Source: an uncultured Agathobaculum sp. (lineage in GTDB: Bacteria; Bacillota; Clostridia; Oscillospirales; Butyricicoccaceae). From it: 8,878 nt of DNA. Below the pieces are notes generated by a model. That model worked only from the letters and a program-made list of their open reading frames with translations. It had not been told where the DNA came from and did no database searches. Numbering within the stretch: the first letter of the stretch is position 1; each line of letters opens with the position of its first letter. The DNA is taken from positions 1 to 8,878 of the forward strand of contig CALWEB010000082.1 in assembly GCA_944376955.1 (NCBI GenBank), written 5' to 3'. This document shows positions 1-5,967 of this stretch, in pieces. Position numbers and translations under genes: made by a program.

Positions 1-75
1 GCCGGTCTCAATGACATTGCCGCAGGCACAGCGGATCGTGGTCTGCTTGTACTCGGGATGGATGCCCTGTTTCAT
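1..75 (-). CDS. rpmE: Ribosomal protein bL31, N-terminal 25 residues (partial)
   Basis: The ATG is at 75-73 and the frame stays open to the window edge, so only the first 25 residues are visible. They include MKQGIHPEY, followed by a C-A-C-G-N stretch. This is the typical start of bacterial bL31 (MKxxIHPEYxxxxxxCxCGN), a small protein of the large ribosomal subunit near the central protuberance. The CxC pair marks the first half of the zinc-binding (C+) form; the second pair would lie outside the window. A good Shine-Dalgarno, AGAGGTG (89-83), sits 7 bases before the ATG. The gene follows luxS on the same strand after an 88-bp gap that contains its own probable promoter. Identification is confident despite the short length. 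Confidence 0.9.
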   Translation of the reverse strand, partial: MKQGIHPEYKQTTIRCACGNVIETG

Positions 76-131
76 GTTGTTTCACCTCTTTCCACGGGAA
101 ATCACAAAATTTCTCTTGCAGTCGTAAAATT

Positions 132-160
132 ATGATACCATAACAATCGGCAAAATGCAA
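132..160 (-). promoter_or_regulatory. Probable rpmE promoter (extended -10)
   Basis: On the minus strand, TTGCAT (160-155) is followed 17 bases later by TATCAT (137-132), which matches five of six bases of the sigma-A -10 box. TGG directly upstream of the -10 forms an extended -10 element. The -35 is weak (three of six). The predicted start near 125 gives a leader of about 50 nt before the rpmE ATG. No terminator is seen between luxS and this site, so rpmE may also receive read-through from the MATE-luxS operon. Confidence 0.6.
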
Positions 161-163
161 GTA

Positions 164-622
164 TTATTTTTCATATACTAAATTTTCTTCCGTCCAGTCC
201 TTCAGTACCGGGATCATAGACGCAGCCAACGCCTTCGCACCGGCCAGATCATGCAGCAGATAATTGCCGCATTCAACGCGGCTCGCCCCCGGGATCTCCC
301 CTTCGTAAGACGCAATGAACGCCATGCTCTCACGCACCAGTTGGATCGCATCCGCGGGCTTCATATCGCGCACCAGGAAATAAAAGCCGGTCTGGCAGCC
401 CATCGGGCCGCAATAGATGATCTGGTCGGCAAACCGAGAATTTCGCGTAAAAGTTGCAAACAGATGCTCAAAGGTATGTCCGGCCGCCGGCTCAATGTAG
501 GTGCCCGCGTTGGGATAAACCATTCGGATATCGTAGGTCGTAATATCCCCGTCAATGCGGGAGGTATACATGCCGGGTTTGAGTTTATCGTGGTTGACTT
601 CAAAACTTGCAATGCGCTTCAT
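164..622 (-). CDS. luxS: S-ribosylhomocysteine lyase LuxS (AI-2 synthase)
   Basis: This 152-residue protein cleaves S-ribosylhomocysteine to homocysteine and 4,5-dihydroxy-2,3-pentanedione, the precursor of autoinducer 2. It recycles the product of SAH nucleosidase in the activated methyl cycle and acts in the cytoplasm. Every family hallmark is visible. The HTFEH motif (49-53) supplies two metal-binding histidines and the general-base glutamate. GPMGCQTG (72-79) carries the catalytic cysteine C76. C118 in VECGN is the third metal ligand, followed by LHDLAGAK (123-130). Length is normal for LuxS (about 150-170). The ATG overlaps the stop of the upstream MATE gene in an ATGA arrangement, and its ribosome site lies inside that gene, so the two are translationally coupled. 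No nucleosidase (pfs/mtnN) gene is in the window. Confidence 0.97.
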   Translation of the reverse strand: MKRIASFEVNHDKLKPGMYTSRIDGDITTYDIRMVYPNAGTYIEPAAGHTFEHLFATFTRNSRFADQIIYCGPMGCQTGFYFLVRDMKPADAIQLVRESMAFIASYEGEIPGASRVECGNYLLHDLAGAKALAASMIPVLKDWTEENLVYEK

Positions 623-2007
623 GATTCATGACTCCTTTCCGCACCAATATACCGCAGTTCCGTGCAATATTCACGCCACAGCAGCACATAAGAAATGAAA
701 AATGCCGCGATCTCCGCAATCGGGAACGAATACCAGATTGCGTCCAGACCCTTCCACTGGCCGAGCAGCCACGCCGCCGGCAGAATAATGACCAACTGAC
801 GGCAAACCGACACGATCAAGCTGTTCATACCGCGCGCCGTTGCCTGAAACAGCGTCGAATTGATGATGCCGAAGGCCGCCCCAATGAACGACAAACTGAT
901 CACCTTGAGTGCAGGCACACCGACCGTGATCATCTCCTGCACCGCAGCGGCATCCGTGCGGTCTACAAACATCATCAGCATCTGCTCCGGGAAAATCTGG
1001 AACAGGATCAGACCGATCAGCATGATCACCACCGCCGCCGTCAGCGTAATTTTATATGCGCCGAACAGACGGTTTTTGTTGCGTGCGCCGTAGTTATAAC
1101 CCATAACCGGCAGTGCGCCCTGGTTAAGGCCAAATACGGGCATAAACACAAAGGTCTGCAATTTGAAATACACCGCCAGCACGTTGACCGCCGTCTGCGA
1201 AAAACCGATCAGGATCGCATTCAGGCCAGCGGTCATGACGGATACGACACTCTGCATGACAATGCCGGGCAGGCCAACGCGGTAAATATCCTTGACCGTC
1301 TGGATGCGCCACTTAAATTCCCGCATGTTGACCTGCAGAATCTTCTGATGGACGAATACGCCCCACAGGCCGATCAACATGCCGAAAATCTGTCCGATTA
1401 CGGTGGCAAGCGCTGCGCCGCGCACGCCCATCTCCGGGAACGTGCCGATGCCGAAAATCATCAGCGGGTCCAGAATGATATTGATGATCGCGCCGGTCAA
1501 GCCCTGACACATCGGGATGATCATATTGCCGGTGGACTGCTGCAGCTTTTCACACATCATCGAGATCATAACGAAAATGCTCAGGCTAACCGCAATGTGC
1601 GAATACTGGATCGCCTGCACGGTCACATCCTCCGCGGCGCCGAACGCGCGTACGAAAACACCGGACAGGCCAAACCCTAACACCAGGAACACAATACCGC
1701 CGATCACCGCCAATGCAATACCATGCTCGGCTGCGGAGTTAGCGTGCAGACGGCGTTTTTCACCCAAGCGGCGCGCAATCAACGAGTTTACGCCCACGCC
1801 TGTGCCAACGCCGATCGCCACAACCAGCGTTTGCAGCGGAAAGACGAGCGAAACCGCAGCCAGTGCGCTCTGCGAATACTGCGCCACGAAGATACTGTCC
1901 ACGATGTTATACAGTGCGTTAATGATCATCGAGATCATCGCCGGCAATGCCATCGAGAAGATCAGCGGGCCCATACGCGCCGTCCCCATCTTATTTTGTT
2001 GTTCCAA
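619..2007 (-). CDS. MATE family multidrug/cation efflux transporter
   Basis: An integral membrane antiporter of about 462 residues with roughly twelve hydrophobic segments, the normal size for MATE proteins. These proteins export drugs or metabolites using a Na+ or H+ gradient. Family signatures, numbered from the TTG chosen here, are ALYNIVDSIFVA (31-42) with the conserved helix-1 Asp D37, GVGTGVGVNSLIARRLGE (66-83), NIILDPLMIFG (176-186), and GLNQGALPVMGYNYGAR in the second half. The frame opens at a TTG (2013), but AGGGGG (2021-2016) is only 2 bases from that codon and 8 bases from the in-frame TTG at 2007, so 2007 is preferred. It yields a normal family N-terminus, MEQQNKMGT. The first ATG (1989) is too far from any good ribosome site. 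The stop overlaps the luxS start by four bases. The substrate cannot be read from the sequence; genomic position suggests a link to luxS, but this is inference. Confidence 0.93.
   Translation of the reverse strand: MEQQNKMGTARMGPLIFSMALPAMISMIINALYNIVDSIFVAQYSQSALAAVSLVFPLQTLVVAIGVGTGVGVNSLIARRLGEKRRLHANSAAEHGIALAVIGGIVFLVLGFGLSGVFVRAFGAAEDVTVQAIQYSHIAVSLSIFVMISMMCEKLQQSTGNMIIPMCQGLTGAIINIILDPLMIFGIGTFPEMGVRGAALATVIGQIFGMLIGLWGVFVHQKILQVNMREFKWRIQTVKDIYRVGLPGIVMQSVVSVMTAGLNAILIGFSQTAVNVLAVYFKLQTFVFMPVFGLNQGALPVMGYNYGARNKNRLFGAYKITLTAAVVIMLIGLILFQIFPEQMLMMFVDRTDAAAVQEMITVGVPALKVISLSFIGAAFGIINSTLFQATARGMNSLIVSVCRQLVIILPAAWLLGQWKGLDAIWYSFPIAEIAAFFISYVLLWREYCTELRYIGAERSHES
632..638 (-). promoter_or_regulatory. 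luxS ribosome-binding site inside the MATE gene end
   Basis: AAAGGAG on the minus strand lies nine bases before the luxS ATG (622), within the last codons of the MATE gene. It supports the luxS start at 622. It also shows that luxS can be translated from the same mRNA by ribosomes that terminate on the MATE gene. Confidence 0.8.
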
Positions 2008-2024
2008 AACCAATTCCCCCTAAC

Positions 2025-2061
2025 CAAAAATGAAGCCGCACCGGAACTTGTCCGGCGCAGC
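2025..2061 (-). terminator. Intrinsic terminator after the HAD gene, also in the MATE leader
   Basis: Positions 2035-2045 and 2051-2061 form an 11-bp stem with a 5-base loop. On the minus strand the two imperfect positions become G-U pairs, so the RNA stem is unbroken. TTCATTTTTG follows. The hairpin ends the CLC-HAD transcript, 58 bases after the HAD stop. It lies only a few bases upstream of the MATE ribosome site, and the best MATE promoter lies upstream of the hairpin, so it should also be part of the MATE-luxS leader RNA. Confidence 0.7.
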
Positions 2062-2082
2062 CACTTATTCTGTTTCCTATAT

Positions 2083-2111
2083 AGTGTACGGGATAATAAA
2101 TCAGATTGCAA
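2083..2111 (-). promoter_or_regulatory. Probable promoter of the MATE-luxS operon
   Basis: On the minus strand, TTGCAA (2111-2106) and TACACT (2088-2083) are separated by 17 bases; each matches four of six consensus bases. This is the best sigma-A-like site in the 112-bp gap between the HAD stop and the MATE start. It predicts a start near 2076 and a leader of about 70 nt that contains the hairpin at 2035-2061. The call is moderate because neither hexamer is strong. Confidence 0.45.
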
Positions 2112-2119
2112 GCCCTTTC

Positions 2120-2776
2120 TTACAGTTTTCCACGCAATTCGTCAAAGGATTGCTCCACAACCAAATCGCTTACCGCCCGCAGCTCACTTTCCCCCGCCGC
2201 ATAGGCAGGCTCCACCATGCCGCAAACCTGAAACCCAGCCCGCTTTGCCGTAGCGCAAGCATAGGGCGCATCCTCAAACACCATGCAGTCGGCCGGCTTA
2301 AGACCCATTTTCTCCGCACTCATCAGATAGATATCCGGCTCCCGCTTGGAAATACCGACATCTTCAATGGTCAGCATAAACTCAAAATAGTCCATCATAT
2401 CCCGGTCTCGCAGCGCTTTTTCCGCATGGCGGCGCGCAGTCAGCGTCGCAATCGCCATTTTGACCCCGCGGCGGCGCAGCCCGTCGAGGAACGCAATTAC
2501 GCCGTCCTTGGGCTTTGCGATGGTCTCATACCGTGCAGTGATCAGGCGATCCATCCCCTCCATCAGCCCCGGCGCGCCGCCGGGCAGTTCGGGATAGCGG
2601 TCAGCAAAATACTGCGCGACCTGCGGCTGGGAAAAGCCCTCTGTCACCGCATAATCTTCATCGGTGATATGCAGCCCGAACTGCGCTAAATATCCCTGTG
2701 TCAGCCGTTTCCACACCGGCATGGAGTCCAGCAGTGTGCCATCCATATCGAAAATTGCACCTTTTACTTCGTGCAT
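2120..2776 (-). CDS. HAD superfamily phosphatase, beta-phosphoglucomutase-like (subfamily IA)
   Basis: A cytoplasmic hydrolase of 218 residues in the phosphoglycolate phosphatase / beta-phosphoglucomutase group. All four HAD motifs are present. DMDGTLLDS (10-18) has nucleophile D10 and acid/base D12. T111 in IATLTA is motif II. K144 in ISKREPD is the motif III lysine. FEDAP (167-171) with E168/D169 is the Mg2+-binding motif IV. Residues 19-85 form the helical cap typical of subfamily IA. Substrate is not predictable; sugar phosphates and phosphoglycolate are common in the group. The frame extends upstream to 2905 inside the CLC gene, but GGGAGGG eight bases before the ATG at 2776 and the immediate HAD start (HEVKGAIFDMDGT) fix the start. 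It lies 25 bp after the CLC stop, so both genes are probably one operon. Confidence 0.92.
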   Translation of the reverse strand: MHEVKGAIFDMDGTLLDSMPVWKRLTQGYLAQFGLHITDEDYAVTEGFSQPQVAQYFADRYPELPGGAPGLMEGMDRLITARYETIAKPKDGVIAFLDGLRRRGVKMAIATLTARRHAEKALRDRDMMDYFEFMLTIEDVGISKREPDIYLMSAEKMGLKPADCMVFEDAPYACATAKRAGFQVCGMVEPAYAAGESELRAVSDLVVEQSFDELRGKL

Positions 2777-2801
2777 GGCCTTTTCCCTCCCGGAAATATG
2801 A

Positions 2802-4097
2802 TTATTTTGTCTTGCGGTCGATAAACTGCGGCCGCATCTTGGAATACAGGATCTTTTGCTCGCTGTACAGGCCGTAATACCCGCTGAGCATGTAAGAAAT
2901 CGCAATCACCAACGCAAACAGCGCAAGGCTCTGCCCGCCGAACAGCTCAAACGCAAGCAAAATCGAAGTCAGGGGCGCATTGGTCACACCGCAGAACACT
3001 GCGGTCATACCAAGCCCCGCCGCAAACGAAGGAGACAGCCCGAAAAAGCCGCCGTAAGCTGCGCCGAACGTCGCGCCGATGAACAGCACCGGCACAATTT
3101 CGCCACCCTTGTAGCCCACGCCGATCGTGATGGCGGTCAGCACCAGCTTGATGAAAAACGCTGCGTAACTTGCTTCGCCCGCGACAGCACGCTCAATAAC
3201 CTCCATACCAGCGCCGTTATAAGCCCGCGTACCGAGCAGAAGGGATGCCAGCACCACCACAAGGCCGCCCACAGCGATGCACAGATATTGATTGGGTATG
3301 TATTTTTTGAACAGATGTCCGATGCGGTGGAACACAATGCAAACCAGTGCGCTGAGCACGGCACAGACCACACCGAACAGCGTGAGCTTGACCAGCAGCA
3401 GCGGCTCCACCTCCTGCGGCACGCCGGAAAGCGAAAACGCAGTTGTTCCGCCGCCCAGAGACAGCGCCACACCGTGCGCAATCACCGAGGCAAGCACACA
3501 CGGAAACAGCGCCGCATAGTACATCACGCCCACGCTGATGACCTCCATGGCGAAAACGCTCGCCGCCAACGGCGTACCGAACAACGCGGCAAACCCTGCC
3601 GCCATGCCGCACATGGTAATGGTGCGGCTGTCCTTATCGTCCAGACGCATCCAGTGGCCGATATTGCCCGAGATCGCGCCGCCCAGCTGGATTGCCGCGC
3701 CTTCACGACCGGCTGAACCGCCGCACAGGTGTGTCAAAATGGACGTGACAAAAATACTCGGTGCAAGCCGCAGCCGCACCGGATGGTTTTCCCGCACCGA
3801 GGTCAAAATGAAATTTGTCCCGCGCTCGAGCGGCATATCCGCCCGTCTGTACCAGAAGGCGATCAGCACACCGGCAAACGGCAGCAAATACAGCAGCCAG
3901 TCATATGCTGCGCGCATCTCCCCTGCCCATTCCAACGCGATGTGGAATGCGGCGCCCACCGCGCCGACCACCAAGCCGATCACCACCGAGAACACACACC
4001 AGCGCAGAAAGACGCCGCCGCTGCGCCGCACGCGGTAAGCCAGCCCGTGCATCATGCGGAGCACCGCACCGATCATCTTGTGGCCGCCACTCTCCAT
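2802..4097 (-). CDS. CLC-family anion channel/antiporter, CLC-F-like
   Basis: A membrane protein of 431 residues with about ten or more hydrophobic helices and no C-terminal CBS domains. CLC proteins move chloride or fluoride, often in exchange for H+. The second family motif is GSAGREGA (127-134), with E132 as the gating glutamate. The third motif region reads GYKGGEIVPVLFIG (328-341). The canonical GSGIP chloride-filter motif is absent; the equivalent stretch near 93-98 reads GTNFIL. At the helix that carries the E. coli proton glutamate (E203), the sequence is FAMEV (182-186), so E202 has a match but E203 is replaced by V186. These traits recall the fluoride-exporting CLC-F branch (GREGx, GGExxP). 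The frame opens at 4148, but AAGGGG (4110-4105) is 7 bases from the ATG at 4097 and only 1 base from the ATG at 4103, so 4097 is chosen. The HAD gene follows 25 bp downstream. Confidence 0.9.
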   Translation of the reverse strand: MESGGHKMIGAVLRMMHGLAYRVRRSGGVFLRWCVFSVVIGLVVGAVGAAFHIALEWAGEMRAAYDWLLYLLPFAGVLIAFWYRRADMPLERGTNFILTSVRENHPVRLRLAPSIFVTSILTHLCGGSAGREGAAIQLGGAISGNIGHWMRLDDKDSRTITMCGMAAGFAALFGTPLAASVFAMEVISVGVMYYAALFPCVLASVIAHGVALSLGGGTTAFSLSGVPQEVEPLLLVKLTLFGVVCAVLSALVCIVFHRIGHLFKKYIPNQYLCIAVGGLVVVLASLLLGTRAYNGAGMEVIERAVAGEASYAAFFIKLVLTAITIGVGYKGGEIVPVLFIGATFGAAYGGFFGLSPSFAAGLGMTAVFCGVTNAPLTSILLAFELFGGQSLALFALVIAISYMLSGYYGLYSEQKILYSKMRPQFIDRKTK

Positions 4098-4111
4098 ATC
4101 CATTCCCCTTT

Positions 4112-4149
4112 CCGACAAGAATTGCCCCGCAGATTCTCTACGGGGCAAT
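4112..4149 (-). terminator. Hairpin terminator after guaB
   Basis: ATTGCCCCG (4149-4141) pairs perfectly with CGGGGCAAT (4129-4121). On the minus strand a U-G pair and three more pairs extend the stem to 13 bp around a GAA loop. The following tract, TCTTGTC, is only partly T-rich, so termination may be incomplete. No convincing promoter was found between guaB and the CLC gene, so read-through from guaB may supply CLC-HAD transcripts. Confidence 0.7.
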
Positions 4150-4192
4150 CCTTTCAGACGCAGTTGTATGCTGCTTTTACCGCAGGCTTTCG

Positions 4193-5698
4193 TTATTTGC
4201 TGGTGGAGGAAGTCTCCTTGAGCAGCACGTCGTGTGCGCCGCCCTCAACGATCGAGGTTGCGGACACCAGCGTGATCTTGGCCTTCTTCTGGAACTCCGG
4301 AATGGAGAGCGAACCGCAGTTGCACATGGTAGAGCGCACCTTGCTGAGCGTCAGGCCGAGGTTATCCTTGAGCGAGCCGGCATACGGCACATAGGAATCC
4401 ACGCCTTCCTCAAAGGAGAGCTTTTTCTCGCCGCCCATATCGTAGCGCTGCCAGTTGCGCGCACGGGCAGAGCCTTCGCCCCAGTATTCCTTCATATAGC
4501 TGCCATTGATATTGACCTTGTTGGTCGGGGATTCGTCAAAACGGGAGAAGTAACGGCCAAGCATGAGGAAATCCGCCCCCATGGCAAGCGCCAGCGTACA
4601 GTGATAATCATGCACAATGCCGCCATCCGAGCAAATCGGCACATACACACCGGTCTCCAGGAAATACTCGTCGCGCGCTGCGGCAACCTCGATCAGCGCG
4701 GTTGCCTGACCACGGCCAATGCCCTTCTGCTCACGGGTGATGCAGATCGAGCCGCCGCCAATGCCAACCTTGACAAAGTCCGCGCCCGCATCCGCCAGGA
4801 AGCGGAAGCCCTCGCGATCAACCACGTTGCCCGCGCCGACTTTGACACTGTCGCCATAGTTTTCACGAATCCATGCCAGCGTGCGGCTCTGCCATTCGGA
4901 AAAACCTTCGGAGGAGTCGATGCACAGCACATCCGCACCGGCATCCACCAGCGCCGGCACGCGCTCAGCATAGTCACGGGTGTTGATGCCCGCGCCGACC
5001 ACATAGCGCTTATGCTCGTCCAGCAGTTCGAGCGAATTTGCCTTGTGGCTGTCATAGTCCTTGCGGAACACCATATAAACCAGATGCTGCTCGTCATCCA
5101 CCAGCGGCAGAGAGTTGAGCTTGTGATCCCAGATGATGTCATTTGCCACCTTGAGCGTGGTATCCGCCGGGGCGGTAACCAGCTTGTCAAACGGCGTCAT
5201 AAATTCGGACACCGGCACATCGCGTTCCATACGGGACACACGGTAATCGCGGCTGGTGACGATGCCGAGCAGGCGACCGTTTGCCGTGCCGTCCTCCGTG
5301 ACCGCCATGGTCGAGTGGCCGGTTTTTTCCTTCAGTTCCAGCACGTCCGCAAGGGTCTGCTCAGGACGCAGGTTGGAATCGGATACAATAAAGCCCGCCT
5401 TGTAGCTCTTGACACGGGCAACCATCGCGGCTTCGCTTTCGATGGTCTGTGAACCATAAATAAAGGAGATGCCGCCCTCCTGCGCCAGTGCAATCGCCAT
5501 GCGGTCATCCGAAACCGCCTGCATGATGGCGGAAACCATCGGGATATTGGCATACAGCGCCGACTGCTCCCCCTTGCGGTACTTGACAATCGGGGTGCGC
5601 AGGCTGACATTGGCCGGGATGCACTCAGCGGAGGAATACCCCGGCACAAGCAGATATTCGTTGAACGTATGCGAAGGTTCACTGAAATAATATGCCAT
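4193..5698 (-). CDS. guaB: Inosine-5'-monophosphate dehydrogenase
   Basis: A cytoplasmic enzyme of 501 residues that oxidises IMP to XMP with NAD+, the committed step of GMP synthesis. The (beta/alpha)8 barrel is interrupted by two CBS repeats at about 103-225. The catalytic loop GIGGGSICITRE (312-323) has the nucleophile C319. D261 in IDSSEGFSEWQ contacts NAD. SDGGI (357-361) binds the phosphate. The mobile flap carries R418-Y419, and EGVDSYVPYAG (431-441) carries E431. These are the residue numbers of the Tritrichomonas foetus enzyme, and the whole sequence looks like that clade rather than the Bacillus/E. coli type. The frame opens at 5719, but AAAAGGAG seven bases before the ATG at 5698 and the family start MAYYFSEPSHTF support 5698. 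It is probably monocistronic, with its own promoter and a downstream hairpin terminator. Confidence 0.97.
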   Translation of the reverse strand: MAYYFSEPSHTFNEYLLVPGYSSAECIPANVSLRTPIVKYRKGEQSALYANIPMVSAIMQAVSDDRMAIALAQEGGISFIYGSQTIESEAAMVARVKSYKAGFIVSDSNLRPEQTLADVLELKEKTGHSTMAVTEDGTANGRLLGIVTSRDYRVSRMERDVPVSEFMTPFDKLVTAPADTTLKVANDIIWDHKLNSLPLVDDEQHLVYMVFRKDYDSHKANSLELLDEHKRYVVGAGINTRDYAERVPALVDAGADVLCIDSSEGFSEWQSRTLAWIRENYGDSVKVGAGNVVDREGFRFLADAGADFVKVGIGGGSICITREQKGIGRGQATALIEVAAARDEYFLETGVYVPICSDGGIVHDYHCTLALAMGADFLMLGRYFSRFDESPTNKVNINGSYMKEYWGEGSARARNWQRYDMGGEKKLSFEEGVDSYVPYAGSLKDNLGLTLSKVRSTMCNCGSLSIPEFQKKAKITLVSATSIVEGGAHDVLLKETSSTSK

Positions 5699-5749
5699 AA
5701 AGTTTCTCCTTTTCTCCATTCCTGTTTTCCGAATTCGATGTTGATTTTT

Positions 5750-5778
5750 ATTATATCCTTTTTGCCGGGCAAAGTAAA
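5750..5778 (-). promoter_or_regulatory. guaB promoter with palindrome in the spacer
   Basis: On the minus strand, TTTACT (5778-5773) and a perfect TATAAT (5755-5750) are 17 bases apart. The predicted start near 5743 leaves a leader of about 45 nt before guaB. The spacer and the edge of the -35 hold an exact palindrome, TTTGCC-C-GGCAAA on the minus strand (5773-5761), which could be an operator. Its regulator is unknown. Confidence 0.75.
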
Positions 5779-5794
5779 GCAGGCATGTGACAGA

Positions 5795-5837
5795 TTTTGC
5801 GGTTATTTGCCCGCTTCCCGTTATGCAAACCGCAAAA
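5795..5837. repeat. 10-bp inverted repeat upstream of the guaB promoter
   Basis: TTTTGCGGTT (5795-5804) is repeated as its exact reverse complement AACCGCAAAA (5828-5837), separated by 23 bases. TGC (5808-5810) and GCA (5825-5827) extend the symmetry with a 3-base offset. The right arm overlaps the T-tract of the adjacent terminator. It lies about 17-60 bp upstream of the guaB -35, a place suited to a regulator site or a cruciform. No T-tract follows it on either strand, so it is not itself a terminator. Confidence 0.5.
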
Positions 5838-5874
5838 AGAAAGAGCCGCGGTTTATCAGATAAACCGCGGCTCT
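5834..5874. terminator. Strong bidirectional intrinsic terminator
   Basis: A perfect 15-bp stem (5842-5856 with 5860-5874) closes a 3-base loop. On the minus strand TTTCTTTTTG follows, a strong U-tract. On the plus strand TCTCTTTT follows, so it could stop transcription both ways. On the minus strand it ends the candidate small RNA and any read-through from addA, insulating guaB. Confidence 0.92.
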
Positions 5875-5963
5875 CTCTTTTGGAAATGAGGAATGAATGT
5901 TATGGGCGGAAAAACAGTTGCGGGATCGTCCGGCTGCCTGCCGGTATCCCTTGCTTTTTCCGC
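5834..5963 (-). ncRNA. Candidate small RNA between addA and guaB
   Basis: A predicted transcript of about 130 nt with its own promoter upstream and a strong terminator at its 3' end. The 5' part folds into a 58-nt arm. P1 is GCGGAAAAA (5963-5955) with TTTTTCCGC (5914-5906), 9 bp. P2 is GGGAT with ATCCC (5950-5946 / 5926-5922). P3 is CCGGC with GCCGG (5944-5940 / 5934-5930), capped by AGGCA. The promoter's expected start (about 5961-5963) falls at the first base of P1. A pyrimidine-rich unpaired linker (5905-5875) contains TTCCTC, complementary to a Shine-Dalgarno core, and could be a seed for mRNA pairing. No known family was recognised; it is not clearly SRP RNA, 6S RNA or tmRNA. It could instead be a long untranslated 3' end of addA. 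Function is unknown. Confidence 0.5.
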
Positions 5964-5967
5964 ATTC

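Noticed and set aside
628..1680. Plus-strand open frame of 350 codons opposite the MATE gene
   Set aside because: Shadow of the membrane-protein gene; highly charged product without motifs and no ribosome site.
2777..2905. N-terminal extension of the HAD frame into the CLC gene
   Set aside because: The added residues are not HAD-like, and a strong ribosome site places the start at 2776.
4098..4192. Fluoride riboswitch upstream of the CLC gene
   Set aside because: The short gap is taken up by the guaB terminator and a ribosome site; no fluoride-aptamer conserved segments were found.
3815..5452. Long plus-strand open frame of 545 codons across the CLC gene and guaB
   Set aside because: It is antisense to two well-supported genes, its product is Arg/His-rich with no recognisable domain, and it reflects GC-rich codon bias in the opposite frame.
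5834..5963. SRP RNA or 6S RNA as identity of the intergenic RNA
   Set aside because: The SRP apical motif (GGAAGCAGCC-type loop) is absent, and the single 58-nt arm followed by a linker lacks the long bubble-containing rod of 6S RNA.
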